This document shows, one piece after another, positions 32,623 to 43,700 of a stretch of 64,000 nt of DNA (within the stretch, counting starts at the first letter, position 1; every line of letters begins with the position of its first letter). A program made the position numbers and the translations under genes. Below the pieces are notes generated by a model. It worked only from the letters and a program-made list of their open reading frames with translations. It was not told the DNA's origin and did no database searches. Location of the stretch: positions 11,170,001 to 11,234,000 of the forward strand of contig NC_087095.1 in assembly GCF_963855985.1 (NCBI RefSeq), in the 5' to 3' direction. The stretch is from Ostrinia nubilalis (lineage: Eukaryota; Arthropoda; Insecta; Lepidoptera; Crambidae).

Positions 32623-34070
32623 ACTCAAGTAAGCGCTATGCGTAGTGACACGGTATTTTAAAGCTTGTAACTTGTAATAAGAAACAATGAGTTCCCAACA
32701 TAATTGTTCATTATTAAACCAACATTCGTAATTTAAAATTAATTAAGTGCAATTTAATATTTACCGCAAGCTTTCTCGTTAAATGAATAAATAAATACGG
32801 TTAACACAATAATTGGAGCACTCCTTTATTTTGTGTTCAGAAAAAATATTCCATGTGAAAAGTTTGTGTGAATATTACTCATTCAATATTACAGAATGGA
32901 TTGAAATGAAAAGTAAACAGACGATGCCTCTGTGTTTCTTATTTTATTTTTGAACAATAAATTAATATTAATTTACGCTATTTCTTGTTAGGGTTTTGTC
33001 GGATATTTTTGTATGGATAAAGAAAGCAGTATTAAAATACATTTTTTCTAAGAGAGAGTGGGCGAGCTCCATTTGCATAAAATAAATACGAGTAACTTCT
33101 AATCACTCTTGTCTTGTAAGTTACTGTGTGAAACTATAGCCAACACCATTACATGTCTTCGCATATCAATAATAATTAAACAACAAAAGTCAATTCGCTT
33201 ACATGAGAGAGTTAAGATTACAGTAGGTAGTTGATGAACCGTCGAAATAAGATTTAGCCAATGGGATACATTAGATAGAGATTTGGTTTTGAGTTCAGGA
33301 ATGGTAACCAGCTTGTTCACTTCATTATGTTGATCGCAAAAAGAATGAATTCTGTCTGTAGTTGGTACTGCAGCGGGGAATATTCAAATAAACAGGCAGC
33401 CTAATAGTTCTGCTTGGAACTTTGAGACTCGAGAGCAGTTCTGGAGAATCAATATAATTCTGTGCGATCTTTACTAAAAATATGATATCCGCAATAGCTT
33501 TGCTATCTTTATGTTAATACTTACTTATAAAAAACTTAGTGAGCAATATTTCACTGTAGCACAGCCTTTCTAGGTACAATAGGCATTGTGCGTAATACTC
33601 GTACCTCGTATATCTTTGAAAGTATCCCGTTACCTCCAAGTACCATATTTGATTTAAGTATCACAATGATTTGTAGGAATTGTGAAAATGCCGCCATTAA
33701 AATGATTTAGCGGCGCACACGACTTTTATTTTTAAACTTTATTTGTGGAACTTCTTTCAGGGTTCGATCTGTAAACCCGCGGTAAAAACTCAGAGCGTAG
33801 AAACGCAGTAAATCCATTGATGTCCGCGGGCCCATGCACATAGCACAGAGAGTGCAGCCAGCTCTCTTCTTCTTCGATCTGCGATTTTGATTTTCTTTTC
33901 TCGCTTGTATCTCGAAAACGGTACGTTCTAGCACAAAATTAACATCAAATTGCCCCCTGAACCTCTCAGAGACTCAAAGACTACAGAATAAGAAAACAAA
34001 AAAATCAAAATTTGCGCATTGTTTGCATTTTTCCATACTAAAAAGTTAAAGATAAAATCAATCGCAAACG
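32623..34070. other. No gene recognised
   Basis: AT-rich DNA. The minus-strand frame 33934-33707 (75 codons, basic N-terminal half) and neighbouring 34185-33928 have no known domain. A GC-richer patch at 33760-33900 could be part of a repeat. Confidence 0.35.
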
Positions 34071-34074
34071 TCCA

Positions 34075-34152
34075 TTCGCGCTCATGTCTTTTCGCGCAAG
34101 AGTCCATGCGCGCAAATGTCTTTCGCGCTAGTGTCTTTCGCGCAAGTGTACC
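34075..34152. repeat. Minisatellite with CGCGC core
   Basis: Five imperfect units of about 15-16 bases around the pattern TCGCGC-A/T-A-A/G-TGTCTT. It lies within an otherwise AT-rich region. Confidence 0.7.
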
Positions 34153-34654
34153 AGAACCACGGCATACATGGCAGTGCACCCCCAATTTTTGACGACTTTC
34201 TGCTCAAAATGAGAAAATTTAATTATAATAGATGGATAATTAAGTTTTAGAAATTTTCCATTCGTTTTAGAGAAAATACATAGTTCATTCGTTCGAAGGT
34301 TTTAACTTAAAAGCAAAGTCTAAACCTAATAAGAACTTTATAATTATTACAGGGTATGACAGTGTGACGGTTTTTCCTTAGCTATGACAGATCCATTGTT
34401 GTCCGCAGCCCACAATGGAGTTTAGTCGATTAAGCCGCCGCCAAACATTCGCCACCTGCGGGAAAACGAACCCGAATGGAATGCAACTGGGATTTGCTGG
34501 AAGAACTCTTTGCGCAGTCGCTTTCCTGGGATATTTTATTTAAACACTGAAATGAAGCTTCAAAGCAATCCTTGAAAGCGTTGCTGATACCTGAAATGAA
34601 ATCCTGAAAACCATTACTGACTTAAGAGTCTACCTGATTAATACAATAAGATTT

Positions 34655-34777
34655 TTAGGCTGCGTTGCACCATCCTACTTTAACTTCAACAACGTCAAAA
34701 ATCTGTCAAACTCCATACAAGATACACCGGTTATCGTTATAGTTACTGTTAAATTTAGGTGGTGCAAGTCAGCCTTA
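34655..34777. mobile_element. Short TIR MITE
   Basis: The left end TTAGGCTGCGTTGCACCATC and right end (inverted) TAAGGCTGACTTGCACCACC bracket 123 bases. Internal TGACAGATTTTTGACG-type wording (inverted here) is shared with 60402-60540, a related partial copy. Confidence 0.7.
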
Positions 34778-36762
34778 ATGTAACAAGTCAAAGTGGCAGT
34801 GAACCGGTTATCTATCGCAGAACAGATGCAAAGTACCATTTAGCTTGACGGGTGTTTGACAAAATTGCGTGAAAACCACTTCAGTTATTCTATTGAATCA
34901 TTCACTGAAATGCTCAGATAGTTTGTGCCAACACTCAACAGTTCGAAACAAAAACAAATTTTAACAGAGCAACACAACTACAACATTCTGTTAGTTTTTA
35001 TCTCTACACATTTCGTTTTCATTCACGCCCAATACGCTCCGAGTGGAGTTTTAAAGGAAAATTTCCGTATTAAACCAAGCACGGCTCATTCTGATACGAT
35101 AAGCAAAATGTTTTTGTGAAAAGAGCATTCGCTTTTCACAAGTTTCGGTGTAAGAGTTAATTTATAACGTGGTTTTACCGTCGAGTGGTTTTTTCCATAA
35201 TTAAAGACTGCCCTCTTATTCTCTCTTACAAAAGGCAGTGAAATTAAACCTGCATATTCGTATACGTCCCTGCTTTATACACTACGCCACATCATAAATT
35301 AGGTCCACAAAAAGGGAACAATGTGAGCCGAGATGCTAGATGCCGGCCTTTTTTTGCGTTATTCTGCAAACGTTATACGTGAAAACGAATAGAAAATCGT
35401 TGTCGGTATAACATTTCGATGAAAGCCTACAGTTATTGCAATAGGTCAATATAAATACCTGTATGGCGGAAATGTGAAACTTAGTGTCCGAAAATCGTGG
35501 TGGTAACGCGACATAAATTCGCTACTCTTGTTCGTGTAATCAATATGACTAAAAGACAATTTTGTGTGTAAGCTCAATTCAATTAAATGATCAGTAAAAA
35601 GCCCATCCTTTAACAAAAAAAAAACTTTAAAGACATTTTTCAGGTAACTTGTAGCTACCTATAAAAATGATTCATACAAAAAAGGTTATTATGAAATGGG
35701 TCCGTATAAATGGCTCATACACATCACAAGCGAGGGATGAAGGCCGCGCCTGTCGCATCCTGACTGAATTTACATTTTAATTAGATTCATTTGCAGTGAA
35801 ATTATTTTTGGATATTTGCGTTGGCCTCATACTGATTACTTAATTTAAATTAGAATTGAGCTTAGAATGGTAAAAACCTTGAATTTAATTGAAATTACAC
35901 GGTTTCGATATTATCGCTTACATTTTTCTAAAGGAGTGTTTGGTTCGTACTGTTGAATTTCCAAGCCTATGATTTGTCAAATTATTAAGATTCAAAATTA
36001 ATATCTTGAATTTAAAATGAATGATCGAATTCCAGTTCTTAAAGCTTTTATCAAAGAATTCAATAAACAACCGACAAACTCAAAGAAAACGACTGCGGTG
36101 CTAAATAACTCCCACGCTTAGAAAATCGACCAAGATAAAATCAAATCAAAATGGATAACAAAACCTTTCTATTAGGGGCGTTCATCTAAAAGACCCTTAT
36201 AAAGCGATCCGCCTCTAATATTTCGTTACTTGAGAATGTCTCATTAACTTTAAAAAAAATGTCTGGCAGTCTTAAGAAAAATGCAAATAAATTTATCTGT
36301 CGGGTCCGCCCCGCGGGGTAACTAAGGAACAAATTTTAGCGTCAATCGCTGGAAATTCCCGAAGAAAATTCCTCTTTTTGTCAGGAAAAAATAATTACGT
36401 TTATTTTAATATAAACATGTCCAGAACTGGTACATAATAAGTGAATAATAGACAGATTACACTGTGGTCTTTTATTGTGAAACATTTTGTCGGGTTTTGG
36501 AATGTTATGAATGAAAATCAAATCTTGTTGCTATGCCATCTCTTGCTGTTTGTACTCTACGTGAGCTACAACCTGTGAATATATGTATGTATGTATGTAA
36601 TTGTGACTCGTACCGTTTATCGGATAAAACCACTAGTTTGATGACAGGTTTCGAGAAACTATTCCAATGTAGCTTTCCATCCATTTCCATGACCGTCCGC
36701 CCTGGAATTCAATATAGGCCTAAATACGCATGAGGGCACATCAAACTAAAGATCGTGGTATA
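34778..36762. other. No gene recognised
   Basis: About 2 kb of AT-rich DNA. Frames at 34925-35119 and 36505-36733 are short and overlap on both strands. (ATGT)n at 36585-36599 is a tiny microsatellite. Confidence 0.35.
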
Positions 36763-36795
36763 GTATACAGGGTGTTAGGTATTTACCTATACCTA
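36763..36795 (+). repeat. Extra copy of the MITE terminal sequence
   Basis: TATACAGGGTGTTAGGTA here repeats the start of the element at 36796, separated by a short TTTACCTATACC spacer. This suggests a partial terminal duplication or an older, deleted copy at the same target. Confidence 0.6.
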
Positions 36796-36995
36796 CAGGG
36801 TGTTAGGTAAATGGGTATATGAGCCGACACTAGCCCATGTTAACATGGGCATATAAATGGTATGGTGAAGTCAGAAAATTGATATCTTCATTTTAATTAT
36901 TTTAATTTTCAAATTTCTGACTTCACCATACCATTTATATGCCCATGTTAACATGGGCTAGTGTCGGCTCATATACCCATTTACCAAACACCCTG
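36796..36995. mobile_element. 200-bp palindromic MITE with TA duplication
   Basis: Arms 36796-36877 and 36914-36995 pair with one mismatch (TTAGG against TTTGG) around a 36-base AT loop. TA flanks both ends (36794-36795, 36996-36997), as for Tc1/mariner-type insertions. Each arm contains a nested 18-bp perfect palindrome, GCCCATGTTAACATGGGC. No coding capacity. Confidence 0.85.
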
Positions 36996-36999
36996 TATA

Positions 37000-37422
37000 C
37001 AGAGTGTCCCAAAATTAGCAAGTCACACTGACACTGGAGGTAGCTGAGTCTAACGCCTGTATACACAAACATTACTATGAGGTCTCACAGTGCGCGTGGA
37101 CGCACATGGTGACACACGAACCAATCACAAAGCTCTATTCAATGCTGAGCGTTCGATTTTCTGCTACACATAAGCAAGTATCGTTTTTGAATACGGGCGT
37201 AAGACGCATCGAACAAACTTAATATGTCCATAGAAAAGTTTCATAAGTTTTAAGATATTATGACCAATTTTATTTATTTATTTCCATAGAAAAGTTTGAT
37301 GAGTTCTGAAATATGACTCATATTAGTTATTTTTAAAAATTGACTTAATATACTTGTTAGATGTTAAGCTCATTTACCTCTGCTCTGGTGTCAGTGTGAC
37401 GAGCAAATTTTGGGACACCCTG
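37000..37422. mobile_element. TIR element (TA target) with nested MITE
   Basis: Ends CAGAGTGTCCCAAAATTAGC and, inverted, CAGGGTGTCCCAAAATTTGC. The similarity continues through GTCACACTGACAC. TA occurs on both sides (36998-36999 and 37423-37424). Removing the nested copy at 37054-37199 leaves about 275 bases of non-coding DNA. It abuts the MITE at 36796-36995. Confidence 0.8.
37054..37199 (+). mobile_element. PIF/Harbinger-like MITE, copy 1 (nested)
   Basis: 146 bases with ends CGCCTGTATACACAAAC and, inverted, CGCCCGTATTCAAAAAC, flanked by TAA on both sides (37051-37053, 37200-37202). A three-base TWA duplication is the PIF/Harbinger hallmark. It is nested in the TIR element 37000-37422, so it is the younger insertion. 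Other copies are at 40352 and 62659. Confidence 0.8.
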
Positions 37423-37566
37423 TATACCCTTGTATTACAGGTATTACTCGTAGATGATATTTGGCACTAAATCATTTATAGGCTGACGCTGTCATGTACT
37501 CGTAATAACCACAAACAAAGGAAAGTTAAAGGTTTGAGCGAGTATTTAATAACTTTTTAAAAAAAT

Positions 37567-37976
37567 AAAACCGACTTCAAATGCGTGAACACAAAAAAAA
37601 ACTAAAAATTAAAAATATTGCGTATAAAAAAGTTCATCCCCAATTTTCCACCCTTGGGGGTGAAATATTTTCTTCAAATTCGCATGAAACCACCCTTTTG
37701 ATAATACCTATTCAACAAAAAAATAATCGTTCAAATTGATTTATAATCGGCGGAGATATTGCGTATAAAAAAGTTCATCCCCAATTTTCCACCCTTGGGG
37801 GTTGTTTTTTCTGTTATTAAATTTAAATGGGACCACCCTTGAGGTATTACCTATACGCCGAAAAAAGATTTGTTCAAATCGGTTCATAATTGGCGGAGTT
37901 ATCGCGTAACAAACATAGAAAAAAAAAAAACATACGGGTCGAATTGAGAACCTCCTCCTTTTTTGAAGTCGGTTGA
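37567..37976. mobile_element. Repeat with AACCGACTTCAAA termini and internal tandem duplication
   Basis: AACCGACTTCAAA (37569-37581) and its exact inverse TTTGAAGTCGGTT (37962-37974) bracket the element. Inside, a block beginning GCGTATAAAAAAGTTCATCC and running through CACCCTTGGGGG occurs twice, 141 bases apart (37620 and 37761). The right terminus is also found alone at 40157-40184. This is a common lepidopteran family; I cannot name its superfamily. Confidence 0.75.
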
Positions 37977-38121
37977 AAAACGAAGTTTCAACTCAATTCA
38001 AGTTGTATGAATTGTGGTATTTCATTGGTTGAATTCCAATAATAATATTTATCATTTTTAAACCAATCATCATTCAATAGAGCCGCCTGAAGTTCGGGCC
38101 AAGACTATTAGCATTATTAAC

Positions 38122-38162
38122 ATTTTTTTTATGTGACAGGAGGCAAACGAGCAAACGGATCA
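38122..38162 (-). mobile_element. LINE/SINE 3' end fragment
   Basis: TTTATGTGACAGGAGGCAAA followed by CGAGCAAACGGATCA is the inverse of 31256-31312. Confidence 0.6.
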
Positions 38163-38737
38163 AAAGTACAAGTAAGTTCTTATTTTAATGCTTTGGCAAT
38201 GTGTTACACAAAACAAACACGTATTTCTAAAACAACAAAAACAAACAGTTTTCTCACTTCGTAATTGCACTTCCAGAATTTTAATCCAATAAACTTCAAT
38301 ACGAACTTAGTGGTTAAGATAGCGGATAAAGTTCTGTAAGCTGAAAACAAAGTCTTGGAATTAAATTTTTTGTAAGCAACGCGGGTTAATTCCTAAAATT
38401 ATGCCTTTTAAAATTAAGAAGAAAAGTTTGCCGACCTGTTTGCTATCTTTTCAGTGCATTTTAGTAAAGAGCTAGTTTAAATGAAGAAGAATTTGAGATT
38501 TGAGATTATTAATCTATTTACAACATAACAAGACAATCTTGTTGATTTAAATCTATTAAAAACTTTTCAGTTTTAAATAGATTTACGGTTTTCAACGTAA
38601 ATGGTGAACTAGGAACCAAAGATTCCTAACTGATAGGTACAATTAATGCTTTTTTATGAACTTCATATTCCCATAACATTTTACTAAAATAATGTAATAT
38701 GACTTGAACAGAACGACATTTTTATGTCACAACATAA

Positions 38738-38942
38738 AACTAAAATTAGGTTACTCCATTATCATCAGATATTGGTGGCTGATCGATTCACGTAGAGAAA
38801 AATAATTTGTGAACATAAGCTTTACTTGGGTCACTTAGTTAAAATTCGATTACTCCCACTACAATCAGGTATGGATGGGTGATCATTCACGTATAGAAAA
38901 ATAATTTGTGGGCTTTTAAGCTTTAGCTGGGTCACTTAGTTA
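38738..38942. repeat. Diverged tandem duplication of about 100 bases
   Basis: The words TTACTCC, GATCGATTCACGTA/GATCATTCACGTA, GAAAAATAATTTGTG, AAGCTTTA and TGGGTCACTTAGTTA recur with a period of about 99 bases. The copies differ by scattered substitutions. Confidence 0.75.
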
Positions 38943-39155
38943 TACCCATTAAGCTCGCACAGAGCCTTTGTTGATAATATGGCATCTGAAAAAGTACGTC
39001 AATTTCCCACACGCCCACTAATCCGTACTTAGCCCGCGTGGGTATGTCGCTTATATTAGCGTGTACCTACGTTTGTTTTAGCAGTTTTCTTTTTTTCTCT
39101 GTTTTTGTCTAATTTTGGGGAAAATGAAGAGGTAATTTAAACTAAAACTGAAACT

Positions 39156-39298
39156 GATGTTAATACCTTAGCTTTACAGTCAACTAGTCTAAGTCTAGAG
39201 GCACCTACTATCGGAATGTCTAGTCTATCGATCGTCTAGTCATATTCAATTAATCATAACGCCTAGACTAGTTGACTTAAAGCTAAGGTATTTACATC
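39156..39298. mobile_element. Short palindromic MITE
   Basis: The left end GATGTTAATACCTTAGCTTT and its inverted partner GATGTAAATACCTTAGCTTT continue through GTCAACTAGTCTA with a two-base indel. Length is 143 bases. No clear target duplication. Confidence 0.7.
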
Positions 39299-39550
39299 AT
39301 CTAAAAAAAACGGTTTTTAGGTAATGGCTTAGTGCATCTAAAAACTAAAAAAAGGTATATTCATGGTCTTTTGTAACATTGAAAAACTTAAGAAAAAGTA
39401 TAATTTTGATTTTATTTTTTACGTTTCAAGCGTTTCTAAAAGATTTTAATGGAAGGTTTTGATACATTTTTTGATGTTTTCTTATTGCTGTCGAACGAAT
39501 TCACTTTTATTTTGTATATCGGTAGATATTGCTAAATGATAATGATAAGA

Positions 39551-39688
39551 AAAAAAACATCAATCTTTTAAACTGCGATCTCCAACCCGCCTGCCAAGCG
39601 TGGAGATTATGGCAAAACCCTCCACTATAGTGGAGGAGGCTCATAGTCCAGCAGTGGACTGTAAAGGGCTGTTGATGATGATGATGAG
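39551..39688 (+). mobile_element. LINE 3' end fragment, copy 2
   Basis: Nearly identical to 5072-5207: CATCAATCTTTTAAACTGCG, TGCCAAGCGTGGAGATTATG, TGGAGGAGGCTCATAGTC, ending in GATGATGATGATGA. It is truncated further at the 5' side than copy 1. Confidence 0.75.
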
Positions 39689-40156
39689 ATATTGCTAAAT
39701 AAATGAATCCACTCCGACTCAGAAACCCAAAAAATTCAATTACCTGCATTTCTTTAAAGTAGGGATAAAATGTTTTATGCCAGTGCATTCGTCCGTTACA
39801 TTGATCATATTATTGCGCCCTAACGGGTCGGACACTGGTGACCAGACACACTGTATAGGTATTTTGCTACCTGGTGGATTTTCAAACATTCATTTTCCCG
39901 AATATAAGAAATCCCACGTCGTTGTTCCTTTGCAATACCGAAATTCGTTTGTGAAACGCAATACCTACCTCCAGGAACCAAATATCCGCAAGTCGATGAA
40001 TCTGTGGGTTCCAGGAAGTTTTTATTGACTCCAATATTTGAACGCGGTTTGGAATAACGTTGCGGTATTAAACACAAACATGGAAAATACGGATATTTTA
40101 AATGTGTCACAACACTGTTTATAAAAGCAAAAACATATATAGGTACAGTGGAAAAT

Positions 40157-40184
40157 AGAACCTCCTCCTTTTTTAAGTCAGTTA
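40157..40184 (+). mobile_element. Terminal fragment of the AACCGACTTCAAA-type repeat
   Basis: AGAACCTCCTCCTTTTTTAA then GTCAGTTA matches the right end of 37567-37976 with two changes. Confidence 0.6.
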
Positions 40185-40268
40185 CAAAGAGCTCAATCGA
40201 CCGATTTCGATTAAATTAATGTAATAGGTACCTACCTACCTAACTTTATTCTGAAAATAATATTCTGA

Positions 40269-40312
40269 CTAGCTAATCCCTAGGCTTCGCTTGCGTGAAT
40301 TAAAACAGGATA
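40269..40312 (-). mobile_element. Helitron 3' end fragment
   Basis: CTAG (40269-40272) followed on the plus strand by CTAGGCTTCGCTTGCGTG resembles the inverted 3' ends at 4500 and 17567. The remainder is missing. Confidence 0.45.
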
Positions 40313-40351
40313 AATCTTGTTTTTTCAAAAATCACATATAAACTACATTTA

Positions 40352-40497
40352 CGCCCGTATTCACAAACATTACTATGAGGTCTCACAGTGCGCGTGGACG
40401 CACAGGGTGACATACGAACCAATCACAGAGCTCTATTCAACGCTGTGCGTTCGATTTGCTGCGTCACTTAAGCAAGCATCGTTTGTGAATATGGGTG
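40352..40497 (+). mobile_element. PIF/Harbinger-like MITE, copy 2
   Basis: 146 bases, ends CGCCCGTATTCACAAACATT and, inverted, CACCCATATTCACAAACG. Flanks are TTA and TAT, a degenerate three-base duplication. Internal wording CTCACAGTGCGCGTGGACGC is shared with copies 1 and 3. Confidence 0.8.
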
Positions 40498-40599
40498 TAT
40501 GTATGTCTACTTATAACTCGTCTATTAATGAATCTATCACCGATAGGTAAGTGAAAAGAAGTAACTAACATACAAAGTTACTTTCTCATTTTGAATATT

Positions 40600-40675
40600 A
40601 AAACGGATTTTAATCATATGTAGTGAATATGAAAACGGATTTTAATCATATTTAGTGAATATGATTAAAATCCGG
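40600..40675. repeat. 32-bp tandem repeat with a hairpin
   Basis: ACGGATTTTAATCATAT recurs 32 bases apart (40603 and 40635). The second copy is followed by its inverse, giving a perfect 15-bp stem (40636-40650 with 40660-40674) around TTTAGTGAA. Confidence 0.75.
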
Positions 40676-41472
40676 TAAAATGGTAAAATCACATTAGTCT
40701 ACTGGATTGGTATATTTAGATGACTATATTTAGATTTGTAAATTACTATGTGATCTCGAATTTAGCACGTATTAAAAAAAACATGTTCAAATAAACCAGA
40801 CGTAAAAGGCAGATAGGTACATTTTAAACTACGTTGCCGGAAACATCCCTTGCCCCAGAAAGCAATTGAGGTAGAAGTGTTTTCCCGAAACAAGTCAATT
40901 TAAAAAAGTTTCTTACTTAAATTAACCCGAAAAAGCCCTGCTTTTAAGGCAAGTTTGCTTACGAAACAAATAACCGTGAATTGATAATTGAAAGTTGAAA
41001 GGCTGGTGATATTGAAAGAAAATAAATATCAAAACAACTACTTTGAATTAAAATTTAATCTACGGTCCCTCGTGATACAAAGGGCCGAGGCTTTATTCTT
41101 TATCAAATTGGAAATAATTTTCCTTAAAAAACAACATCTCAGAAACTGCTTAGAAATTGGAGTGATTAGAATACGAGAGGAAACAATGTTCCGCAAATAC
41201 AATTTTGTTTTGTGAGACCGGAACAATACCTCTTCTAATATTTTCCTCAATATTATACGAAACTCATATACGTACTACGAGCAAATAAAATAATAAATAT
41301 TCGCAAAATGTTCTTGTTGATTTTTGCATCAAATAACTCTATTAAATAAACTCTACGGCAATAAATATTATGTTTGCTTTATAATTTTGGTAAAAACAAA
41401 ATAAGATCCCACGGTAAATCAATGGTTATTTAACCACCAAAGACCTAATGATAAATAAACTCCCAATAATAA
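40676..41472. other. No gene recognised
   Basis: AT-rich DNA. Overlapping frames at 40988-41215 (plus) and 41038-41250 (minus) are mirror readings of the same AT-rich stretch, with no known domain. Confidence 0.35.
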
Positions 41473-42305
41473 GGGAGACCGAGGAGAGTTGTGACGACAT
41501 TGTAAATTTTTGGAAACCTACTAACTATATCAGCTCGCTCGCATCAGCGCGCATTTCTTAGCTCGGGATTGGAACTAAAAAAAACGCGCAAGCTGACTAT
41601 TAGTTAAGGCCGGGTAGCAGAGAAAATGGCGAAAATGAGGTTTTCATTTTTCATTTTTGAGGTACTAAACAGTAAAATTAAAGGCTAAGATTTTTATTGG
41701 GCATAGTTGAGGATATTTTCTAGGGCTATTAACGGATGGAAACACGATTTGATGAAGTTGACTCGATAGAATAAATTCCCAAAGTTACCTCTATTCGTTT
41801 TCTATTTATGGTTTTATTTTTAAAATAAGCGATTTGAGATTCTAAATCTTTTACTAAACTAAAGTTCAGAAATAACTTGAGGGCTTTTAACGGATGAAAT
41901 TTTTATATTGCGTCTTATTTAGTTACTATGTTAAAAAATGTGGAAAAAATCGTCCATGACGGCTTGGACAATCTCAATCAGTCGCGCGGTGGCGCTTACG
42001 GAGGACGGACACGTGTCAGTTTTTTGGCCGTGACAGTTCGCGATTTGTCAATATTTTTGACAATGATGACTTTGATGAGTCGCAGTATAATAATATCAGT
42101 GTTACTGGAGAAAGCTTAAATTTTTGATAATTAAGAATTATCAATTTTGTCTACCTATTGAAATTTAAATCGTTCGCATCTTTTTAAACGAAGACTCTAC
42201 TCATGATACATAGTACCATTCCTCAAATATGAGACAAAACCAATGAGTTAAAATTACATTATAATAGTACCTACAATCTACATACAATCGTCTTACACTC
42301 TTCAG

Positions 42306-42412
42306 TAGGCCTAAGATGCGCGCCGCGACAAGCGGTTATCACGCCATTTTATCGATTTTGCCCATACATTTTGACGTCGATAAAAGTTATCACGGCGCGC
42401 ATCTTAGGCCTA
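42306..42412. mobile_element. 107-bp MITE with CAG duplication and a known empty site
   Basis: Perfect 20-bp terminal inverted repeats, TAGGCCTAAGATGCGCGCCG. CAG flanks both ends (42303-42305, 42413-42415). The paralogous sequence in copy A (near 19711-19728, inverted) has only one such triplet (TAG) and no insert. This proves insertion after A and B separated. Confidence 0.85.
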
Positions 42413-42450
42413 CAGAAGAGCACACTGACACAAATAAATAATAAAAAATA

Positions 42451-42728
42451 CTGTCTAAGGTCTGTAGCTAAAGGTCTACGCTGCAAGATGGAAGAATCTT
42501 CTAACCAAAAAGATGGCAGATGCAGCAGATGTCAACGGATTTAAAACTGGAGTTGACGTGACTCCTTGTAGACTTGAGTCTCTAGAGCGTCCCTTCCTCC
42601 ACCATGCGTAAAAGTTTTCCAAAAATACTGTCTGAGGTCTGTAATAAAAGTCTAAACTGCAAGATAGAAGAATCTTTTAGCCAAAAACATGGCAGATGCA
42701 GCATATATCAACGGATTTAAGACTGGAC
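42451..42728. repeat. Direct duplication inside copy B
   Basis: 42451-42551 and 42628-42728 (offset 177) share CTGTCT-A/G-AGGTCTGTA, CTGCAAGAT-G/A-GAAGAATCTT, ATGGCAGATGCAGCA and TCAACGGATTTAA-A/G-ACTGGA. The copies differ at about one base in ten. Not found in copy A. Confidence 0.85.
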
Positions 42729-43664
42729 TGGCACCACCTTGCAATGTCATCCTCTCATTGTTATCTGTAATGTAAATTATTTTTAAAATGTATTTAAAAA
42801 ATAAAATGTTCGTTTTATTATTTCAATAATCTGACCTCTCAACTCAACTACACTACACAAACACCTTTGTTCGCAACTGTACTGACGAAACCTCGATATT
42901 ATATCGTTCATTTAAAGATGGCAAGCCTTATGTATGGAACGGTCCAGCAAAATCTGTGTTTGCCTAATAACTTTAAAACTATAATTTGAACGAATTTTGC
43001 TATTAGTGGACAAATTTCTGCTCACGATGGACTAATTATCTGCTATACTCTCGACTCTCGAAAGCACAACAATTTTGCTGCGGTAATGCACTCCAGGTAA
43101 CCGTGTGTGATGCTCATTGCTCATAGTGATTTTCGATACAAAGCCCCGTACATACGTTATACATAAATTATGGAAAGAAAACACCCAGACCAATACAAAC
43201 AAATATGTATGCAATTTTAGTATGATATTTTTATTTATTAATAAACAAAAAGACTGAACAAAATTGATGCGTGTACTGATTAATGTAATTAACTAGTTAC
43301 ATGCAAAGCTTTGTGAATTGCAACAACTATAATTTATTATCCAAGCTCTAAATAATCGCTACTACGAGTAACTGATCATAAAATGTTTTTCCAATCGCTC
43401 AAGCTCCCGAGGATCTACCGTTAGGTCGGGTGACGTAATCTCGAAATTCTTTTAGCCGGCGCGGAACTTCCGGAAGGTCGGGTGACGCCACGCCTCTTTG
43501 AACCGTGTTTACTTTGGCAGTTATATTCTATATTTATTCGATTCTAAAATATATTCCCAAAAATTTTGAAAGTTGTTTTAATTTGTATCACTTGGATATG
43601 ATTTTTATTAGAAAGTGCTGTGAGTGTGACGCTTGAACGGAAGGAAGTCAACCTAACCTAACCA

Positions 43665-43700
43665 ACTGCGTATTTCTAAACTGCGTATTTCTATACTGTG
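43665..43700 (+). repeat. 18-base tandem repeat
   Basis: AACTGCGTATTTCTA occurs twice in a row in copy B, while copy A (near 15976-15992, inverted) has it once. A slippage-type duplication. Confidence 0.75.

Noticed and set aside
40317..40550. Open frames encoding ITELYSTLCVRFAAS-like peptides (also 62716-62901)
   Set aside because: The peptide recurs only because the same MITE is inserted at several places; no longer protein context.
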